Shown here piece after piece: positions 1 through 11,642 of a stretch of 64,000 bases of DNA. Source of the stretch: Persicaria tinctoria (lineage: Eukaryota > Streptophyta > Magnoliopsida > Caryophyllales > Polygonaceae); NCBI GenBank assembly GCA_037127255.1, contig JBANSL010000004.1:74546627-74610626 (forward strand), read 5' to 3'. Within the stretch, counting starts at the first letter, position 1; every line of letters starts with the position of its first letter. Under the pieces are notes generated by a model that was given only the letters and a program-made list of their open reading frames with translations, made no database searches and was not told the DNA's origin. A program made the position numbers and the translations under genes.

Positions 1-285
1 GCATTTGTAGGGCCCATGTAGCTTGGGCTTCAAACAGGACTCCATTCTTGTCCATCAGTCGTAGTCCTCCATAATGGATCTTGTTTACCGTGAATGGCCC
101 CATCTTCTTCTTCTTGAACTTGTTAGGGAACCAATGATCATTTGACTTGGAAACATAGACATTGTCTCCAACTTCATATTCTTTGGGCTCATCATTGGAA
201 ATCCTACATAAGCGCACATACCAAGGCAAACCTCTCCCGTGTATAGATAGATCATTAATGGAAATAGGAGAAGAAAGATCCATAC
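1..285 (-). other. Open frame after the protease, unidentified, with a GPF-like motif
   Basis: Just past the stop at 292 a second frame opens on the minus strand from about 285 and stays open to the window edge. It encodes ISINDLSIHGRGLPWYVRL and later KFKKKKMGPFTVNKIHYGG. The GPF stretch resembles the GPF/Y tail found at the C-terminus of Ty3/gypsy integrases, but reverse transcriptase and integrase core motifs that should precede it are absent here. It may be a pol remnant left by deletion or an unrelated ORF. Confidence 0.35.
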
Positions 286-291
286 ATTGGT

Positions 292-3103
292 CTACCTTCG
301 CAGAATCGGAATTCGGGACCTCGGGGTCTGGTCGATATCGAGTTGGGTCACTCGATATTGAGTTCTGCTGCTCAAAATCGGGTTGTGTTGGCTCAACGGG
401 TGGAATTGAGTCGGTGAGGGTAGGTCGATATCGACCTGGGTCGATATCGAGTGGTCCAACTCGATTTTCCTCTGCTCGATTTCTGGGGGAGACGTCTCGA
501 CATGAGAAGGTCGATATCGACCTGTGCTAGTCGATATCGAGTCCTTTTGTGGGCCGGTTGATTTCTCCTGGTCGATATTGACCCCATACTTAAGACATGG
601 CAAAGCATCCGAAAAATAGTTAGTCCAAATCGACGTACCTTGGTCTATGTCGAGTGGATTCTCTGCTTCTTTGTTCAGGATGACCATGATCTCCTCCACC
701 TGGGCCTCCATATCCCTCTTTTCTAGCTCTTCGGGGGTTATATTTCTTACCTTAGGCTCCCCGCAAGTGATGTAATCAGCTGATATGGACTTTACCTCTT
801 CCATGGGACCTGTATGCCTTTCAGTTTTATTAAAGGAATACTCAATTACCTCATCGCTGATGTTGAAAGTGAGCACTCCCTTCCTTACGCTTATGTTGGC
901 ATCCACCGTCGCCAAGAAGGGCCTTCCTAGAATAATTGGACAAGCAGGGTCCTCCGCCATATCAATAACTAAGAAATCAGTAGGGACGAAGAACTTACCT
1001 ACTTGTACTGGCACATTGTCCACCGTGCCTGTTGGGATGACCACTGTGTTGTTCGCCATATAAAGCTTAGCATCCACAGGCTCTAGGGCACCTATCTTAA
1101 TCTTGGACCAGATTGATAAAGGCATTGTGCTCACACTGGCTCCCAAGTCACATAAAGCATTAAATCGATATTGACCAAATCCAATGGTTATAGCAAACTT
1201 ACCTGGATCTGGCCTTTTATCAAGTACGTCCATCTGGCTGCACTCCTCTACGATCTCAGCCATTGACCGCTTTTTTCTCAGAATCTCCTTTAGGAACATG
1301 ACGTAGGATGGCATCTCATTAAGAGCTTCGGTGAAAGGTATGGTGGCATTGAGCCTTTGAAGCATCTTGATGAAACGCTGGAACTTTTTCTCTGCTGGAT
1401 CCTTTGGAGATTTTGTCGGGAAAGACAACTTTTTCTTCGGCGGAGGTGCTGATGTCAAGTGGGGAGGGTCAAAATCGATTGGGTTGGTCGATATCGACTT
1501 GTCTCCAGTGCCCGTTTTCTCCGTCGTTTGCTCTGGCGTTTGCATTTGTCTCCCACTCCTTAGGTTCATAGCAACTACTTGTCCATTAGATTTACCCTTA
1601 GGGTTAGGTTCAGAGGTTCCAGGGAGCGTACCTAATTGTCTGGGGACGGATGCTGCCATCTGGACAATCTGTGTGTCAATCGATTTTCTCCAAATATCGA
1701 TTTCCCCAAGCCTAGAGTTGACACCATACTGTTGAGTGTAGATGGAATTGATGGACTGTTTGGTGTCTGAATGATTCCTCCGCATCTCCTCAAGGATGGT
1801 CTGCAGGTCATCCTTCTTACCTTCTCTGTCAGGGTGACCAGGTGCTCTGTAGGGAGGGGGGATTATGATGTTGGGGCTGGCGATAATAGCTCCAGTTCTG
1901 GTTCTGATGTGGCCCTGAGTAGTGTCCCCCAGCATACCTTACCTCTTCGTGGGCTTCTCCTTGATTGACTTGATCGACGTGTGGGCACGCAGTAGTGTTG
2001 TGCCTCACAGACCCACATTCTAAGCAAGGTTTATCTTTAGACAGAAACTTAACCTGCTTGGTGAGATGGCGTACCTGATCGTTGTGGAATTGCTCCCTAA
2101 CGTCTGGATCAACTTCCTTGGGTGGCACATACAACGGCATAGATGGGGCAGGCCTTTCATACCTTTTGTCAGAAGCGGTCGCAGAAGTCTCATATGTGTT
2201 GTCATAGTTGGCCAACGTCTCAAATACCTCCCATGCTCAGCGTGGAGTGTATCCAAGGTACTCATAGTTGGTGTAGTTGTTGATCCAATCCTTAGTAGGC
2301 GCATCCAAGCAATTGAAGATGATCTCCTGGATGACGTAGGGTGGTTGTCCATGCGTAGGATAGGATTTCAGAAGCCTCTTATAGCGTTCCCAGACTTGTG
2401 CTAATGGTTCCCCTGGCTTTTGTCTGAAAGCCGTGATTTGTTGTCTGAGGGCAGCTGTCTTTGCAGGAGGAAAGAACTTGTTGAGGAACAGGTCATGTAG
2501 TTCGTTCCAAGTGCAAATTGATCGTGCAGGCAATCCTTCCAGCCAATGATGTGCTATTCCTGCAAGGGACCAACGAAAAGCCTTTAGTTTTAAATATTCC
2601 AAATTAGCACCATCAGCTATAGCTTCACATAAGTCTATAAAAGTGGTGACATGCTCTAAAGGACATTCATTAGTTCTTCCCCTAAATTGACTTCTTCTAA
2701 TTTTAGTAATAAAAGAAGGACGAATTTCAAAATTAATAGCAGGAAGAACGATCGCTGATTCTGGAACTTCCAGAGTAGGATGCAGATATTCCTTTCCGTT
2801 GGCTGGGACATGCCCAATCCGCTCCTCAAGTTCCCTTCGTGCATTGATCTCGCGATCTACCCTTTCCTCCCACCGCTGCTAGTTCTGTGCATATTCCGCC
2901 TCTCTTCGGGCGTGTTCAACTTCTCTGGTGGTGAATGCCTCAATTTGTTGACGGAGTTGTTCAAGCTCCTGTGCAGGTGTGAGCGGGCCCGCATTCTCGT
3001 TGTCGAATGTTGACATGAGTCTCCTCCTAAGCCTTTGCTGAAGATGGAAAAACCGCTCAGGCTCGAGAATAGGGTCTATAGGCGTGCGATCAGTTCTTCG
3101 CAT
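292..3103 (-). pseudogene. Ty3/gypsy gag-protease polyprotein, broken
   Basis: Translation would begin at the ATG at 3103 (MRRTD), matching the MRRSG start of the gag at 25652. In order: a charged N-terminal segment; the retrotransposon gag core (around 2602-2240, FRWSLAGIAHHWLEGLPARS, then FLNKFFPPAKT and GEPLAQVWERY); a CCHC zinc knuckle (CLECGSVRHNTTAC, near 2000); and a retropepsin with active-site DLGAS near 1150 and the ILGRPFL flap region. Two in-frame stops (near 2880 and 2237) and one frameshift near 1850-1935 break it. After the protease the frame ends at 292 in a linker full of TCGATATCGA-coded peptides (VDIDL, STSTGRYRP). No reverse transcriptase motif follows inside the window. 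Confidence 0.85.
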
Positions 3104-3203
3104 ACACCTGAAAAGCAAAAGGAAAAAGCAAGTAAAAATGGACTAAAAATAAAAACAAATATAAAGAAAAGAAATAGAACTAAAAAGAGCGCGATTGATG
3201 GCT

Positions 3204-3221
3204 TCTCCAGCAACGACGCCA
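3204..3221 (-). other. Primer binding site, tRNA-Asp type
   Basis: On the minus strand the LTR is followed after four bases by TGGCGTCGTTGCTGGAGA. This pairs with the 3' end of plant tRNA-Asp (complement TGGCGCCGTTGCCGGGGA) at 15 of 18 positions, as in Athila-type elements. Confidence 0.75.
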
Positions 3222-3225
3222 AATT

Positions 3226-3391
3226 TGTTAGGAGGAAAATCAAGTATGAAATATAAATCTCAAATTCGACTCCCTGATCTCCGCAAATTAATTACAAGAC
3301 TTCCTCCCGTTGTAGTAGAAGACATTCGGGATCGATCCACGAGGAAGCGTGTCAGCGCCCGCCTTTTCAGTTCCAAATCTCAGCAGAAAAT
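3226..3391 (-). repeat. 5' LTR of the first Athila-like element, outer fragment (split by solo LTR)
   Basis: It starts TGTTAGGAGGAAAATCAAG directly beside the primer site and stops at 3391, where an inserted solo LTR begins. The last five bases, AAAAT, are repeated at 5571-5575 after the insertion, so the LTR continues at 5576. It shares the GGAGGAAA and CGAGGAAGCGTGTCAGCG segments with the inserted LTR. Confidence 0.85.
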
Positions 3392-5570
3392 TGTTGGTAG
3401 GGAGGAAATCGAGTATGAAATATAACAAAATAAATCAAACCAGATTCTGCCCACGCAAATAATTACAAGACCTCCTCCTGATGTAGCAGCGGGAAGTCAG
3501 GATCGATCGACGAGGAAGCGTGTCAGCGGATCCTAGGTAGCGGTGTAATCTCACGGACAGAAGTCGACAACGGGGTCCTCGAGCTCGACCAAGGGTTAGT
3601 CGACAGAAGCTCGGACAGTCGAACAGGGCACAACAGCTCGGCAACGGTGGTCGATCTCGACAAGGCTCTACTCGAGATCGAGTGGCCTTCGTCTAGGTCG
3701 AGTTGGTCTTGGTCGAGTTCCTGTACGAGTAAGCTACGACGACTCTGGGTCGAAGATCAGTAGTCGAGGTCGACCAGTGTGTGGTCGAGATCGACGAGGG
3801 CAGGGAGTAAAACGAAATTAAAAAAATGCAAAGGCTTTGGGATTTCGAACTTTAAACTTAATGTAAAAGAACTTCCAAGATTGGGGTTTGCAACAACGAT
3901 AACCAAGCATGCATAAGGCAGAACCAAACAGATAATCATGTGAATCGCATTAAAGGATTAAGCTTTCGCCTTTTCCAACAATTAGACAACTCTCTCAAGA
4001 AACCCTAATTGTCTCTACTGATTTTATGTTTATAATCCAAGTTGTTAGCATGGATCTCCATTAGACGGGCAATAAACACATCAACAAGTAGGAAAATGCT
4101 CAAAACATGATAAAGGTCGGATCTTTACCTCAATTATGCATGGCTATCGTCGGGCTCGCCCCAACCCTAGAAGTGGGTGGACTACTCACGCCTCATCGCA
4201 ATAACAGACATCATCGATTGAAAGAAAATAACTCGCATTAAACTAAATTCAAAGACTTTACAATCCCGGCAATCAACTTTCGCAAACTGCCAAAACCTTA
4301 AAAACCTCAAACTCCTAAACCGTCTCTGTGGAACTACTTGTCTTGCTCTGAAATTGAATGATTGAAACTGAGCCCCATGGGCTTTATTTATAGCCTTCAT
4401 TCCCTAGCTATTCTAGGAAAGAAGATATCTATCTATATCTAAAACTTTATCTAAAATGCTTAAGGATAAATAAAAGACATAAAAGAATTAAATCTAAACT
4501 AGGAATTATATCTAAATGTCTTCAATGGATAGAATCTTTCTCTTCATGGTAGATCTTGATAGAACCGGAAATCTTCATGCCTAAGGAATGCAAAACCGAG
4601 TAGGATTCGTCAAGCCGCGTCGAACAGCTTCTGGACGATTCGTCGACCTCGACAAGGCTCTTGTCGATCTCGAGTAGAAGTCTTGGTCGACTGGCTCGGT
4701 TCGTCGTCTCGGCTAGCTGGTGCTCGACAAACTCGGACTCTGGCTCATGGTGCTCGTCGACCTCGACAAGGCCTAGTCGACCTCGAGTAGACCGGCTTCG
4801 CCGACTAGGTTTTCTCGGGTAGATCTCCTCGATGTGGCTCGGACATGGCTTCCTAGGCTCGTCGACCTCGACTAGCACTCGTCGATGTCGAGTAGGGTTG
4901 GTCTTGCCGACTAGGTGCTCTCGGGTGGCTTTACTCGACAAGCCTGGATCCGGACTCAGGGGCTTGTTGATCTCGACCAAGCTTCGTCGAGATCGAGTAG
5001 GGCTCTTCCTTCCCGCTTCCGCGAGTTTCCTCTCCCGCTGGCAGCGGGTTTTTCCGCGGCAGCGAACGGTCCGCTGCAGCGAGTCGAGTCGTTGGCAGCG
5101 AGTGCTCCTGGTCGTCCTCGGCTTCGTCTTCGGCTTCTTTCCTTGTCGACTCCGGGTGTGGCGTCTTGGCTTCGTCGACCTCGACTAGTGGTCCTCGAGA
5201 TCGAGTAAGGCTCCGGAGCTCGGGATGGTCTGGCTCTCGATCAGGCTCTGTCGACAAGGTTGTGTTCGGACATGCTCGTCTATGTCGAGTAGGGCCAACT
5301 CGAGATCGAGTAGCCTTGATTCTCAGACTGGTTCCGCTGCTTTGACCTTGAACTTCTGTAGTGGTTTTCCGAGCTTTTCCGACCTTCTGTAGAATTGCTG
5401 TAAAGTGCCTCGATTTCTGCGAATTAAACAGAAACTGGTGTAGATTCCATAATTTTGGCAAATAAACATAAACTACACAGATTCTGTACTATCTAAACCC
5501 AAATGAATGCAATGTATACAGAAATCGATATAAAAGTTACTGTAAAACATGGCAGATTCAGCTCACAACA
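3392..5570 (-). mobile_element. Solo LTR (2179 bp) of an Athila-like element nested in a related LTR
   Basis: Begins TGTTGGTAGGGAGGAAATCG and ends GCTCACAACA (TG...CA), flanked by a perfect 5-bp duplication AAAAT (3387-3391 and 5571-5575). No internal region or second LTR is present, which is the signature of unequal recombination leaving a solo LTR. It carries a minus-strand TATA box (CTATAAATAAAG, 4393-4382) and many TCGA-NN-TCGA motifs (for example around 3655-3690, 4640-4680, 4750-4800, 4860-4890, 4970-5000, 5170-5310), mainly with CC, GG, GA or TC in the middle. Confidence 0.9.
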
Positions 5571-5575
5571 AAAAT

Positions 5576-7192
5576 CAACCAGACAAACAGAAATAACAGA
5601 GAATAGCAGAAAAAGAACACAAAGACAGCAACTTTGGTCGATATCGACCTGTAAGACTTGATATCGAGTAACAAAATCGACTATAATCAACTCATTATCG
5701 ACTAACAGAAACTTGAAATCTCAAAATTTGTGAAATTTAACAATAAACTAAAAGACTTCCAAGATCAAGGTTTTAACACCACAACGATAACCATGTAAAA
5801 TAACACATAAAGGCATAAAAGATCATGCTTTTCCATCAAATAACTCTCGTTATTAACAAATAGGAAGATAGAGGCTTTTGCATAAACCCTAATTGTTACT
5901 AACCCTTTTTCACGTAATTAATCCAAGTTGTATTAAGATCACTTTCGCTTCAATAACACAAACAAGGATCACCTTCAACTTTCGCAAAAGAATCATGCTT
6001 GTAGGGATAGAAGAAGAATTGCATCCAAAGATTGTACCTTTACCGCATCGCCTGACATGGCTACCGTCGGGCTCACCCCGACCCTAGAAGTTGGGTGACT
6101 ACTCGCTCTTCATCATCAATAAACTCATCAAAGATTTTAAGAAAATAAATTGCATTAAATAAATAAAATAAGACTTACAACCGAATAAGGCCAACTCCGC
6201 TATTGCTTCACAAACTCCACTCGGCCCCAAGACTTCTCTCTCTCCTACTCGACTTCTCTCTCTCTCTCTATGTTCTCTTGTGGCTTGGCTTGGATTGAAT
6301 GAATGAATAAAATTCAGGCCCTAATGCCTTATTTATAGTGTTCCATGTAGCTATTATAGGATAGAACAACTATATCTAAATCTATCTAATAATATAAGAT
6401 AAAACAATGGAAATAAAGAAATAAATCTCTAAAGGAACTTATATCTAAAGTAGATAAATATCTCTTCCATCTTGATAGATCTTGATAGAATTTGATCTTG
6501 TGGATATCTCCATTGGACTTTGGATAGAACTTTGATCAGAACTCGGACTAGATCGAAATCGGCCACTATGGGTCAACTCGATATCGACTTGGCTCGCTCG
6601 ATATCGACCTGTGATTTCTCGGCTTCAGCTTCTTGACTCGATCTCGGCCTCAGGAGTGAAAATCGAGTTGATGTTACTCGATATCGAGTTGATTAACTCG
6701 ATATCGACATTTACTTTTCTTTTGCTCCAGCTCTGGTCGATTCCGGGATCTTGACTCGATTTTGGGCAACTCGATATCGGCTTGGCTAGGTCGATATCGA
6801 CCTTTGCATCAGTTTCCAACATGCTGCTCTGTTCTTGAAACGCCTTTTCCCGAGTCCTCGTTTGTCGGATTGACGCATATGAGCATGCGTTGGAAAACTC
6901 TTTTCAAGGGCTACAACTTTCATGAAGACATCAAAGCTTGACTCAGAACGATGAATTGTGAAAAATGGCGTTTTCTCCAGCTGCACCATCATTAGCTTCT
7001 TCATGACTTTCCTTTAAGCTCCAAAGTGCGTCTGATTTCTGCGAAATATAACAAAAACTTGTGTAGACCTCTATGTATTGCAAATAAACATAAACTACAC
7101 AAATTATGTATTATTCTAACCCATATGTATGAAATGCATGCAGAAATCGATATAAAAGATAGTGTAAAACATGACAAATTAGGCTCACAACA
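5576..7192 (-). repeat. 5' LTR of the first Athila-like element, main fragment
   Basis: Continues the LTR interrupted at 3391 and ends ...GGCTCACAACA. It aligns with the solo LTR in the CTTCCAAGATC, AACCCTAATTG, CTTATTTATAG and AAATCGATATAAAAG segments. The transcription TATA box lies on the minus strand near 6342-6329. TCGATATCGA motifs are concentrated near 5638-5680 and 6570-6810, the same TA-centred form found in this element's gag-protease ORF. Confidence 0.85.
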
Positions 7193-7684
7193 TTTCCTTT
7201 TTGAAATATTAATAATTTAGTTTTTGTTTAAGTTGAATTGCCATTTTGAGTATGACCGTTATCAAAGTTCGACTCGGACCAATGACTTAGGGTCGTGTGC
7301 ACTAGTGCATGTAATAGCCTAACACACAAGCCGGGTGAGGTTCCATTCTAAAACCAATTGGCAATAGAAGGAGTAGCCCACCGACTCATATACTATAAGA
7401 CTTGATATGTTCAACTTTCCAATGTGACATCTCAACAACCGTAAATTGTGTAACACGATCCTATATTCGTACATTCGTTATATATCCAGAGTTTAAGGTT
7501 GAACAAACGTTTATAAACCGATATTTCTTAAGAGGTACGTTTTAGCATTGGCATAAATGTATATTGATTGATAATCTTCCTTAAAAAAACTATAATAGGG
7601 CGCCGATGAAGAAGTTAACTTATAAGTTAGTGCATTCTTTAGGGCAGTTATTAGTGCAAAAAATTTAAAACGTACACATAAACC
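7193..7684. other. AT-rich flank with a dispersed repeat copy
   Basis: About 7265-7435 is a roughly 170-bp repeat (contains AACCAATTGGCAATAGAAGG and CCCACCGACTCATATACTAT) that recurs at about 40265-40450. No coding sequence is visible. The class of the repeat was not recognised. Confidence 0.6.
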
Positions 7685-8024
7685 CAGTGGCGGATCCTGA
7701 AGCGTTTAAGGGGGCGAAAATTAATCTCTAATTTTTTTTTCGAAAAAATCATCAATATTTGAAGTTTTCGGGTTTAATTATAGTATTAAGTTATGAAATT
7801 TAACAAATGATGAGTATGATATAAGTGTATTAATTTGGTAAATGATGTGAAAAATAATTTACATCGCTTCAATCTTGAAACGCTTATAACTTTTTACTCA
7901 GTTATCGGATTTGAGCTTATAATATATCAAATCGAAGCTATCGATGAGAAGAATATGTATATTAAATTTCATTTTTGATTGGGGGGCGACTACCATCTCC
8001 GGTCCTTTAAAGGATCCGCCTCTG
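7685..8024. mobile_element. Non-autonomous hAT element, 340 bp
   Basis: Terminal inverted repeats CAGTGGCGGATCC and (reverse complement) CAGAGGCGGATCC match at 12 of 13 positions. An exact 8-bp duplication CATAAACC flanks it (7677-7684 and 8025-8032), as expected for the hAT superfamily. The interior is AT-rich and non-coding. The ends match those of the larger element at 17352-18765. Confidence 0.9.
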
Positions 8025-8059
8025 CATAAACCAATAGTGTTATTTTAAGAGTGGAGATC

Positions 8060-8264
8060 AAAATATCAAATGTATAACGCATGCCTTTTATCCGACACTC
8101 TATGCGCACTAAATATGATTACTGAATTTGAGGTCTCACATGTATTTAGGAAAGGCAATCAAGCTGCTGATCGACTATCTCATCTAGATTTTGAATTCTC
8201 TGGCTTGACCTTCCCCCCTGACGTTGTCTTGTGCAGTATCATCCGTAAGGATGTTCTTGGCTAA
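8060..8264 (+). pseudogene. LINE-type RNase H (RVT_3-like) C-terminal remnant
   Basis: The plus-strand frame contains SHVFRKGNQAADRLSHLDFE, the C-terminal motif of the RNase H domain of plant LINE and reverse transcriptase-like proteins, followed by a stop after DVLG. Only the 3' end of the presumed source element is present, which fits 5' truncation on insertion. Five similar remnants lie elsewhere in the window. Confidence 0.6.
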
Positions 8265-8454
8265 TTGGCTCTGTCAAAAGTGGTTAAAAAAAATATCACT
8301 GTATAACGCATGCAGTTTGACTTTAATGCAGATTTAAATATATTAAAAAAAAACTTTTCTCTTTCACTAATTTTGTTTGTTATACCAATGGCGTGTTAGT
8401 TTTTCCTAACTACTAATCTCACGAAGACATTTAACTGATTTTTTTTTTGTTTTT

Positions 8455-8990
8455 TTAAGTAACATAAGAATTAAGTCCTCTAGACAAATCGATATATGGA
8501 CTAACCATCATGTACAACCAAATAAAAAACAGAAGCAAATGACAAAAAGGAAATAACAAAAGCAAATGACATAAATGAAAATACGAAAATAAATAAACGT
8601 GTTAGTAATCCTACATCATTAAACAAAGTCATCATGACAAACGAACAATCAGCCAATGGAGGACACACACAGAGAACTCTGGGGACCCTAGCGGACATCG
8701 TAGATTATGGACTTCGAAGAGTCATTGGATATCGATCGCAAATCCACGACGTCTTCGGATACAGCAAATCAAACACCGTTCACACAAGGCCTACATCACA
8801 ATAAGAACAAAACAGCACACCAGACCACAAAACCAACCCCAAACCAAACTATTACCCAATGAAAAAATCCCCACCCGTCTATAACCCTCAAAGACGAGAA
8901 CGAGATTGTAAGAGACTACTAAATAGTCAATATAAAGGCGATAGAGACGAAAAAGAGCAAAGAAATCGAAACAACAATACAAAAGCAGGG
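8455..8990 (-). repeat. Dispersed repeat, probably a LINE or other retroelement tail
   Basis: Read on the minus strand it contains GATGTCCGCTAGGGTCCCC followed by AGAGTTCTCTGTG. A diverged copy of the same stretch is at about 30735-30770 on the plus strand. No reading frame of recognisable function was found. Confidence 0.4.
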
Positions 8991-9212
8991 GAAGGAAGAC
9001 GAAATAGAAAAGAAGAGCCCAAATTGTTTCGAGTTACCCTATTATGATTTTATAATTAAACAGTTTTAATTATTACCACGTAATAACATATCACCGTAAA
9101 CAATTCTTTATACTGAGATGGAAAACAAATAAACAACAAGTAAAAAAAGTCTAATTTTTGCCTATTGTAAAAAAACAAAAAACAAATAAACAACAAGTTG
9201 TAATTTTTTTTT

Positions 9213-9912
9213 GGCAAAATTACAGAAAAACATCATTTAAATATGGGTGTTTTCACTTAACCACCCCTTAAATTCAAAATTATATAAACCACCCTTTAAA
9301 TGATATTTGTTCACAACTCACAACCCATTCAACTATTTTTTTTAATTTATCATTAAATATATTATATTTTAATATTCTTAAACTCAAATTTGATTGTAAA
9401 TATATTCATATTTTTAATTTAAGAGCTCGATCATGTTTTAGGGATTATTTTATTTATTTTAAAAATAATAATAAATATAGCCTAGAATTATTATATTAAT
9501 TTATGGTTGAAAATATTTATAAAATTTTAAAATATTATGGAAATTACTCTTATTTATTTATATGTTAAATAAGAGTAATTTACATAATGTTTTAAAAATT
9601 TATAAACAATTTCAAACATATATAAATTTAGATAATAATTCTAGGCTTTATTGATTATTATTTTTAAAAATAAATACAATGATCCCTAAAATATAATTGG
9701 GCGCTTAAATTCAAAATTTGAATATATTTACAATCAAATTTGATTTTAAAAATGTAATATATTTAATGATAAAGTAACGAAAATAGTTGAATGGGTGGTG
9801 AGTTGTAAACAAATACAGTACCATTTAAAGGGTGGTTTTCTGTAATTTGGAATTTAAGGGGTGGTTAAGTGAAAACACTCATATTTAAAGGGTGGTTTTC
9901 TGTAATTTTCCC
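9213..9912. mobile_element. 700-bp foldback MITE, probably MULE-derived
   Basis: The whole element is one imperfect palindrome. The left end GGCAAAATTACAGAAAAAC pairs with the right end (reverse complement GGGAAAATTACAGAAAACC), and both continue into TGTTTTCACTTAACCACCCC. The arms are about 340 bp each. It is flanked by T-runs (nine T at 9204-9212 and fourteen from 9913), compatible with a 9-bp duplication, the size typical of Mutator-like elements. No coding capacity. Confidence 0.75.
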
Positions 9913-9926
9913 TTTTTTTTTTTTTT

Positions 9927-10476
9927 GTAAAATTGTTATAAGTCGGTATAATTAAGGACCGTACTAATATGTGTATGATGGTTTGAGCTCTTTTAAAAAG
10001 GTTGGTCCAAGTTATTGAAGTTTGTTCAGATGATTGGAGATCCTGCGCCCATGCGCTTATACGTTAGTACTCTAACATATAAGTCGAGTAAGATTTTTTA
10101 TAAAACTAATGGATAATAGAACAAATAGTTAACGAGACTTATATACTATATATGTTTATTTTTTCTTATACTTTCGAGTTTCGACTTACTCTTTTTAGTT
10201 TTTATCTCTTCACATCTCAACCTATCACCCAAAACATACTCATATAGAAATTACGAGGAATGTCTTTCATGCCTCTTTTTACCAAACCATGAGATAAAAA
10301 ATAGGAATATGATCATTATTAATTACATTCTTTTTTCATGAACACAGTACAAAAAATATTGTTTAAAATCTCACTAGTGTCGATAATTGGTGTTAGTTGA
10401 GTGCTAATACATTAATATAAATTGAGCATTTTATAATTTCCAGCACAAATGATTTACAAACTACTGGAAAAAATTA
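9927..10476. other. AT-rich intergenic DNA, nothing recognised
   Basis: No open frame with family similarity, no clear terminal repeats and no structured RNA were seen. Confidence 0.5.
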
Positions 10477-10709
10477 CTCGATCATAGACTTCATGACACT
10501 TTACTATTAATGCACGCTTTTTTAGGGGATAAAAACTATATAAAATATCTAGTTTTTTTAATAATTTTTTCAACAACTTCGTAGTTATTATTGATAAGTA
10601 CAAACTTGTTAAAAAAATTTTATAAAAAAATGAATATTTTATATAGTTTTTATCGTTCTAAAAAAACGTGCATGAATAGTAAACGACAAGTTTTGCGGAA
10701 CGGAGGTAG
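10477..10709. mobile_element. Stowaway-like MITE, degenerate left end
   Basis: The right end ...GCGGAACGGAGGTAG followed by TA is the Stowaway-type terminus. The interior (TAGTTTTTTTAATAATTTTTT, GTTTTTATCG and ACGTGCATGAATAGTAAACG) matches the MITE at 31505-31994. The left end is eroded (CTCGATCATAGAC), so that boundary is approximate. Confidence 0.6.
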
Positions 10710-10711
10710 TA

Positions 10712-11642
10712 ACTTGGTAATTCAATAACGTTTTTTATTTTTATTTTTTATAAAGGTCGGAGTGGCGAACAGTTCGGCCCGAATACCCGGCAGGTCCTTT
10801 CAAGGTCCCACATCGATACTCGGGCTCGACTGGGTTCGGATTCGGGTGTAGTGATCGACGGTGATGACTGATGAATCATCAATTTGAAAACGGGCCCATG
10901 GGCCCTGGCCCATCTACGGGACCCAACGGGGTGTGATGGATGGTGGTGGATATGAACCTCTTGGCCGTTGAACATTTGGGTCCCACCTCCCCCCTCCTCT
11001 ACCTTCTTTTTCTTTTCTTTTTTTCATTTTTTCTTACATTTTCCTTTTTAATAAATTAAATGTCAACATCCCTAGCTGTCCATCTCTGGTTTCCCCTACC
11101 CCCCTCTGTGATTCTATACTCCCACCGGCCACCGGTTACCCTCTCTCCCGGTCACCCCCTCCCTCCACACGTGCCTCCCCCTCCCCCTCGCACGTGCCTC
11201 CCCCTCTCCCCCCCTCCCATTTACACACATACGTTTGTGGGTGCAACAAACCTTACAGAAAGTGGGAGAGAGAAACAGCAAAAAAACCCATCCCACCTCC
11301 TCTCTCACACCATACACTCCTCTCCCTCTTGACAGTACCCAGTTACCCACTGATCCACACACACACACACAGATAGATCAATTCCAGAGCTACCTGTGCA
11401 AAGAATCAATCCAAACCTGTACAAGAAAAATCAGATTTTTGTTTTCAGACAATAAACTCCATCACCATCACCATCGCCATAGCCAAATTAAAGCCCTTTG
11501 CTTGTACCTTCCCCAGCCTCCCTCTCGATCTCTATCTCTCCACCCAAAAACTGCACTTGCAGTGATCTCGGCCCCTTAAAGTTTGAATCTTGCACCGAAT
11601 CAAAAGCCCTCGGAAGTTAGAACTGATAAGCGAGTAGAGGCT
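10712..11642 (+). promoter_or_regulatory. Upstream region and 5' leader of the WRC-domain gene
   Basis: The first part is mixed sequence. From about 11050 it becomes strongly C+T-rich with runs such as CTCCCCCTC and an AC repeat near 11357, typical of a plant 5' leader. Several short ATG frames precede the main start at 11643, so upstream ORFs are possible. No unambiguous TATA box could be assigned. Confidence 0.4.

Larger units (their letters stand above)
1..7192 (-). mobile_element. Athila-like Ty3/gypsy retrotransposon, partial (left end outside window)
   Basis: The element is read on the minus strand: 5' LTR at the right (3226-3391 plus 5576-7192, interrupted), primer binding site at 3221-3204, then a gag-protease pseudogene running to about 292 and further sequence leaving the window at base 1. 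The LTR starts TGTTAGGAGG and ends GCTCACAACA on the plus strand. Gag similarity to the second element (18881-27435), the tRNA-Asp-type primer site and the TATA box in the LTR place both in one Athila-like family. The 3' LTR is not in the window, so integrity and target duplication cannot be judged. Confidence 0.85.

Noticed and set aside
162..530. Plus-strand 122-residue frame
   Set aside because: It is antisense to the gag-protease linker; its apparent repeats come from palindromic TCGATATCGA motifs read on the other strand.
4522..5461. Open frames with VEVDE and STSTS peptides in the solo LTR
   Set aside because: They lie in an LTR and arise from the TCGA motif being open in several frames; no protein family, start context or splice structure supports a gene.
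9213..9912. CRISPR-like or tandem array
   Set aside because: The repeats are two arms of one palindrome, not evenly spaced direct repeats; the genome is a plant.
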